A stretch of 64,000 nucleotides of DNA from NCBI GenBank assembly GCA_948474755.1, contig CAOLHI010000398.1, forward strand, positions 558,001 through 622,000. The letters run 5' to 3'. Positions 57,628 through 64,000 of this stretch are shown in pieces (position 1 is the first letter of the stretch; each line of letters begins with the position of its first letter). A model generated the notes under the pieces. That model had not been told where the DNA came from, searched no databases, and saw only the letters and a list, made by a program, of their open reading frames with translations. Source of the DNA: Ctenosaura bakeri (lineage: Eukaryota > Chordata > Lepidosauria > Squamata > Iguanidae). The position numbers and the translations under genes were made by a program.

Positions 57628-59439
57628 ATGGACTCTTGGGTACTTACCATCGTCCGTCTTGGCTATGCCATAGAATTCCAAAGTATACCACCGCGAGGCA
57701 TCTATTACTCCACCCCGGCCAGCTCGGTCCTGCTGGAAGAGATCCAGTCCCTTCTGCAAAAAGGGGCCATCGAGCAGCTCCCATCCTCAGCCAGAAACAC
57801 CGGCTTCTTCTCCCAGTACTTCATGGTACCGAAGGTGGACGGGACTCTATGACCCATTTTGGACCTCAGAGGAGTGAACGAATTCATCCGCCCCAAGAGG
57901 TTCAAGATGCTCACACTGCTCTCGATCATGCCCTTCCTCCATTGAGGAGACTGGTTCGCCTCCATCGATCTTCGGGATGCTTACTTCCACATCACCATCC
58001 GTCCGCATCACCGTCAGTACCTCCGATTCGTGGTCGATGACACCTGCTACCAGTACAGGGTGTTGCCCTTTGGACTATCCACCGCACCCAGGGTCTTCAC
58101 CAAGTGCATGGCCCCGGTGGTATCGTACCTCTGCACGGAAGGTGTCTCTGTCTACCCCTACCTGGACGATTGGCTCTTGGTGGCGTCCTGAAAACAGAGA
58201 CTATACGAAGATATACACCGGACATTGACTCTCCTCAATCGCCTCAGGCTTCGGATCAACCCAAAGAAGTCCCACCTCGAACCCTCCAGGGTTCTCGATT
58301 TCATAGGGGTGACCCTGGATTCGACATCGGCGAGGGCATATCTACCACTGGACCAGGCGAAAATGCTCCGTCTCGCGGCGTCGAGTGTTTCCCGGGCCTC
58401 AACAGTGACAGCGAGGAGGATCCAACATCTCCTCAGTTACATGTCCTCCACGACTGCCGTGACTTACCTCTCCAGGCTGCACGCACAACCACTTCAGCAC
58501 TGGTTCGTAAGAGCATTCAACCTGCTCCTTGACGACCAGGGCTGTCTCCTTCGCCTTCCACAAGATGTGCGTCAGTCCCTCCTTTGGTGGCAGTCTTACC
58601 ACAACCTCCTCACGGGCATGCCGTTTCGGGAGGAGAATCCAGCAGTGACAGTAACGATGGATGCCTCTCTCTTCGGGTGGGGAGCACATTGCAACGATCT
58701 CAGAGTCCGCGGCTGATGGATCGATCACGAGACTGCTTTCCACATAAACGCCCTTGAGCTCCTAGCCATCTGGAAAGCTCTAAGGGCCTTTCGACACCTC
58801 GTTACCGGCCGTACGGTACTGATCCTCATGGACAATACGATGGCGGTTTGTTATGTCAACAGACAAGGAGGAACTCATTCGTCGACTCTCCTCAACATAG
58901 CCCTCAACCTCTGGAACTGGTGCATCTCTCTCAAGATCCACCCAATGGCGGTTCACCTGGCCGGGCAGGAGAACACCACGGCAGATGCACTCAGCAGGGA
59001 CACCTCTTCCCATCACGAGTGGTCCCTTTCCAGTGAGGCCTTTCAGATGCTTCGGGATCGATGGGGCGAGCCCGAGATCGACCTCTTCGCCACCGGCGAG
59101 AATGCGAAGTGTCATCGGTACTGTTCCAGGGCCAGCCGGGATCGCCATTCCATCAGCGATGCCTTCCAATTCGGGTGGAACGAGGGTCTCCTCTATGCGT
59201 TCCCTCCGTTCCTGCTCCTAGGCTGGGTGATATCGAAGATCCTCGCAGACCGGGCCGATATCATCCTTGTCACCCTGTATTGGTTGAGGCAGCATTGGTT
59301 CGCCCCCCTGCTCCAAGCCTCTCGGGGACAGATTCTCTGGTTCCCAATGGTACTGGACCTCCTCTCGCATTCCAACGGCTGCGTGCTCCACCCAGACCTG
59401 CCACTCCTGGCCCTCCATGCTTGGAGGATATCGCATTAG
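57628..59439 (+). pseudogene. DIRS reverse transcriptase/RNase H, stop-ridden
   Basis: One frame carries the whole product. RT blocks: GAIEQLPSSARNTGFFSQYF, ILDLRGVNEFI, FASIDLRDAYFHITI (catalytic Asp), VLPFGLSTAPRVFTK, and the active site YPYLDDWLL (YLDD at 58159-58170). RNase H follows with conserved acids in TMDASLFGWGAH (58660), LMDNTMAVCYVN (58831) and TTADALSRDT (58984). Beyond it YAFPPFLLLGWV resembles the methyltransferase-like region described for some DIRS proteins. TGA stops lie at 57850, 57943, 58189 and 58714. No frameshift is needed. The frame overlaps the recombinase frame at its 3' end. Confidence 0.9.
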
Positions 59440-60467
59440 TGGACCCTGTCATCGGCACCGTCCTGACCGCGGCCAGGAAGGAATCAACACGCCACAACTA
59501 CCACTACAAGTGATGCCGCTTTGTCACCTTCGCGGAGTCCCGGAGGGAGCCGGTCTCGCCAGTTAACCTGCCGACGGTACTCCACTTTCTTCTGCATCTC
59601 CGTGAGCAAGGTTTAGCCTTCTCCTCCCTGAAGGTCTACCTCGCCACCATCGTGGCCTACCAACCCCCACGATCACCATCGGTGGCCTTCTTCCGCGACA
59701 GTACTATGCAACGGTTCCTAAAGGGACTCCAACACCTTTATCCACTGGTATCACCACTGCTACTGCTGTGGTCTCTATCTCTTGTGCTGTCGCAGCTAAC
59801 GAGGCTGCCCTTTGAACCCATGGCAACGGCAGATGACAGACTGCTTTCTATGAAAACGGCCTTCTTGGTAGCTGTCACCTCTGCCAGATGAGCCGGGGAG
59901 TTGACAGCACTTCGGAGTGATGAGCCTTACCTGGTGTTCCACAGGGACAAGGTAGTTCTTCGGTCTGACATCTCTTTCCTGCTGAAGGTGGTGTCCAGCT
60001 TCCATCTAGGACAGGACATAATATTGCCGACCTTCTACCCTGGCCCGACAACTGCACTAGAAAGGTCCCTTCACTCCCTTGATGTTCGCAGGGCCTTGGC
60101 CTTCTACACAGACAGGACCTTCTCTTTCTGACAGACTCCACACCTTTTCGTCTGTTATGGCGGGCGTCGGAGAGGTCAAAAGGTGTCCACCCAGTGCTTT
60201 CCCAAGTGGGTGGTACAGACTATACAGCTGGCATATGAGCTTGCAAAACAGCCTACACCAGCCTTCCTTCGAGCTCACTCTACGAGAGCTGTGGCAACAT
60301 CTGCAGCCCTCCTGCGAGGAGTTGACCTGCCTGAACTGTGCCATGTGGCGACCTGGTCCCAGCCATTGACCTTCGTCTGCCACTAAAGGCTCGACTGCCG
60401 GTCCCGTCGAGATGCTCGTTTTGGATGTGCTGTGCTGGCTTCTGTACTCTAGGGCCTGACCCACCAT
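59440..60467 (+). pseudogene. DIRS tyrosine recombinase, catalytic codons lost
   Basis: This frame, shifted relative to RT, runs from the RNase H overlap to near the ICR. An N-terminal SAM-like part (LPTVLHFLLHLREQG, SSLKVYLATIVAYQ) is followed by a catalytic part. The box that should carry the first catalytic Arg reads SAR-stop-AGELTAL, so TGA at 59889 takes that Arg's place. HSTR (60276-60287) fits the HxxR box. The position expected for the nucleophilic Tyr, before RLD, is TAA at 60384. Additional TGA stops at 59511 and 60129. The family replaces an integrase by site-specific recombination of a circular copy; this copy cannot. Confidence 0.85.
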
Positions 60468-60490
60468 TCTACCGGTAAGCTACACAGTCT

Positions 60491-60584
60491 CCTAATGTAT
60501 GAGGCACAGAGACCACGAAGAAGAAGAACAGGTTGCTTACCTGTAACTGTAGTTCTTCGAGTGGTCATCTGTGCCCTCATACAT
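60491..60584 (+). repeat. DIRS internal complementary region (ICR)
   Basis: Positions 60491-60525 are an exact 35-nt complement of the left outer edge (51871-51905), and 60524-60584 complement the right outer edge (60766-60826) with one mismatch. In the DIRS replication model the ICR is the template that rebuilds both element ends and circularises the copy. Confidence 0.93.
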
Positions 60585-60640
60585 GCCCGCCCTTCCTTCC
60601 CCTCTTTTTCAGGTCCCTGTATCTCTACGGCGGACCACAG

Positions 60641-60826
60641 AACTGAGGAGTGGCCGTTGCTTGGGGGGCTGAGCATGCACAGTACCGGCATGGGGGAGGG
60701 GTTCCTGCCAAGCTACTAAGCTCTAGAATTTTCCGTACGCTACCGCGCAGGCGCAAAAGCTCCTAATATATGAGGGCACAGATGACCACTCGAAGAACTA
60801 CAGTTACAGGTAAGCAACCTGTTCTT
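60641..60826 (+). repeat. DIRS right inverted terminal repeat, longer at the outer edge
   Basis: It begins GAACTGAGGAGTGGCCG, contains GCATGGGGGAGGGGTTCC and ends GGTAAGCAACCTGTTCTT. About 30 nt at the outer edge (60797-60826) have no counterpart in the left repeat. They are represented in the ICR. Confidence 0.92.
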
Positions 60827-60890
60827 ATCAGGACATTTGCAGACATGGTGACTTTTTAGTCCCTCTTGGTTTCTTCTGCAAGTGGGATCA

Positions 60891-60937
60891 TAATAAATAA
60901 ACCATAGTGCCCACAAACCATGGTTTGTTTATTGTGA
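60891..60937. repeat. Short inverted repeat
   Basis: AATAAATAAACCATAG and CCATGGTTTGTTTATT pair with one mismatch around a short loop, 65 bp after the DIRS end. Function unknown. Confidence 0.7.
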
Positions 60938-61053
60938 CTTTTTAACCACAGACATTGTCTCTGACATTCCAGATGCATAAAGGAGCAACAAAACAAGGAT
61001 CATCTTAGAATGGAGTTGGTGATGTACATGATGTAGAGACAGCATATATGGTA

Positions 61054-61526
61054 CAGTTGGCTCTCCACATTTGCAAGTTGAACTTTCAGGATTCTATTTT
61101 CAAATTTCTCCAACCCTCCCCCCACCTCAAACACTTCTTTATATGGATAACTTTCAGTCTCAGCAGCTCAAATCACACCATACAGCCCTTTAAAAACCTG
61201 TCTCTGGTCCTCTTTCTCCTCCACCAGCTGCTGCCTGGCCAGCTAAGGATGGATTGCAGCCCAATTTCTTAGCACCACAAATCTTTTCCCAATGCCCCCC
61301 ACATCCAAGAAAGGAGATGGGCAAGAGAGGAAGTATATGGCAACAATGTTGATGCACCCCCTTTTCCTCTCCTTTCCCTGACCCAGTTTGGACCAGGGGT
61401 ACCTGTTCTACTCACCATGCCTTAGCTCCCTTCCTACACACACATGCGCACACAGTTATTTGCATTCTTCCCCATTTTTGTGAGGATCCTGCACCTCTAA
61501 CCTTAGCAAAGGTGGAGGGTCAACTG
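61054..61526. mobile_element. Tigger-like MITE with TA target duplication
   Basis: Left end CAGTTGGCTCTCCACATTTGC; the right end in reverse complement is CAGTTGACCCTCCACCTTTGC. TA at 61052-61053 and 61527-61528. No transposase. The ends are close to those of the element at 39797. Confidence 0.78.
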
Positions 61527-61528
61527 TA

Positions 61529-63231
<1,703 letters not shown>

Positions 63232-63234
63232 TGA

Positions 63235-63637
63235 GGCCCTTTCTGCACCTTACCTTTTTCCAGCACTGGGATGTGGGGATTGCGCGAGCTGCCTCTGGTG
63301 AGAGGCTCTTGCATCCAGGGTCCTTCAGCTCTACACGAGCTGCCTGTTCACGTGAGAGCCCTGCCTCTTCCTTCCGCAGTGCAGCCTGGGAGTTTCCCAG
63401 GCTGTGCTGGGGCAGGAAGCACGACTGGCATGGCTCTGGAGGCTCCACATGCCAGGTAAGTGCACATGGGACTCGGAAGCAATGCGCGATTGCGCACCAT
63501 TTTCTAGTTGAAAATGAAAAGGTACGCGATCGGCCCTGCTGGCCCCTGGAGCATTGCATGATTGTGAGTGCATCGTGCAGATCGCTCCTCATAATCGCAC
63601 AACACTCCAGGCCCTCTTTTGCCATGTGAAAAGGGCC
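63235..63637. mobile_element. GGCC-terminal MITE, family 2 copy d
   Basis: Starts GGCCCTTTCTGCACCTTACC and ends CCATGTGAAAAGGGCC, with a perfect TGA duplication (63232-63234 and 63638-63640). Interior words are shared with copy c (GTGAGAGGCTCT, GCAGTGCAGCCTGGGAG, GTTGAAAATGAAAAGG). 403 bp. Frames across it on either strand are shared with copy c and reflect common repeat ancestry, not a gene. Confidence 0.88.
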
Positions 63638-63640
63638 TGA

Positions 63641-64000
63641 GATTTTGCCAGATAAGTAGTTTGATTTAGAAATATGGGTTCAACTTTGAACTTTTGGAGA
63701 TTCTGGATATGTAAACAGTATTAAAGTTCTCAGTTTTTAAATGGCCAACAATGTCCTCATTGTTGTCAAAAAGTGGCCATTACAAGGGCAGAAGGTACAG
63801 CTGAAATGACAAGTATGCAAAGAGGCAAACAGCAAATACAAAACCACACTTCTTTCTCTGAAGGAAAAAAAACAGGCAAAAATTCAGAATTTGTATAATA
63901 ATGACTTTGAGGCAAAAAGTTCTCTTCATTGTGAGTTGTAAGGTCTAGAGTACTAAAATAGCTGATAATATCTATTTTACACCTTCTTCCCAAATGTCCA
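63641..64000. other. Non-coding, probably GRIK2 intron
   Basis: No next GRIK2 exon (the WEGLTGRITFNK segment) was found before the window ends. Confidence 0.45.

Larger units (their letters stand above)
51871..60826 (+). mobile_element. DIRS-type tyrosine-recombinase retrotransposon, inactive
   Basis: The element has the full DIRS plan: left inverted terminal repeat, gag, RT/RNase H, overlapping tyrosine recombinase, an internal complementary region (ICR) and a right inverted repeat that is longer at its outer edge. Total span is about 8.96 kb, of which about 2.79 kb is a nested CR1, leaving about 6.2 kb of DIRS. DIRS elements integrate by recombinase from a circular intermediate and leave no target duplication, and none is seen. 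All three proteins are closed by stops and gag by frameshifts too. Confidence 0.92.

Overview
The window is vertebrate nuclear DNA, most consistent with a squamate reptile. It carries Sauria-type tRNA SINEs ending in ACACAACAACAA, a chimeric 5S-rRNA/tRNA SINE, a CR1 LINE, an old L1, L2-like tails, a DIRS retrotransposon, LTR elements, and many short DNA transposons. There are no operons and no prokaryotic signals. The one host coding segment I can support is a 144-nt exon at 62541-62684 (+). It encodes 48 residues of the amino-terminal domain of the kainate receptor subunit GluK2 (GRIK2). The rest of the window is probably GRIK2 intron, because introns of this gene are very large in other vertebrates; that is inference.

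Layout. 1-11 kb: sparse AT-rich sequence with a Sauria SINE, a Tigger-like MITE, a solo LTR (2443-3331), a 70-bp-arm inverted repeat (6834-7069), a CpG-rich MITE (7637-8214) and a purine-rich tract. 11-33 kb: repeated insertions of three short DNA-transposon families that share GGCC..TTTTC..GCA termini and 3-bp target duplications, plus a 5S/Sauria SINE with a second SINE nested in it. 36.5-37.6 kb: a GC-rich solo LTR with a 6-bp target duplication. 39.5-45.1 kb: a decayed minus-strand L1 broken up by a Tigger-like element and two LTR-like insertions. 46-50.5 kb: more MITEs and SINEs. 51.87-60.83 kb: a DIRS element with inverted terminal repeats and an internal complementary region, interrupted at 54.49-57.28 kb by a younger minus-strand CR1 that keeps a 752-codon open frame. 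60.9-64 kb: a Tigger-like MITE, the GRIK2 exon and one more GGCC-type MITE.

How the parts relate. The genes other than GRIK2 belong to transposable elements. The DIRS gag, RT/RNase H and tyrosine recombinase frames are all in order but dead: in-frame stops are mostly TGA, and two of them fall on the recombinase's expected catalytic Arg and Tyr codons. The CR1 inside it is far less decayed, so it arrived later. I found no CRISPR array, toxin gene, complete retroviral provirus or new multi-gene system. The signals most worth following are the near-perfect DIRS end/ICR complementarity, the covarying hairpins in the GGCC-type MITE family, and the end-to-end hairpin MITEs.
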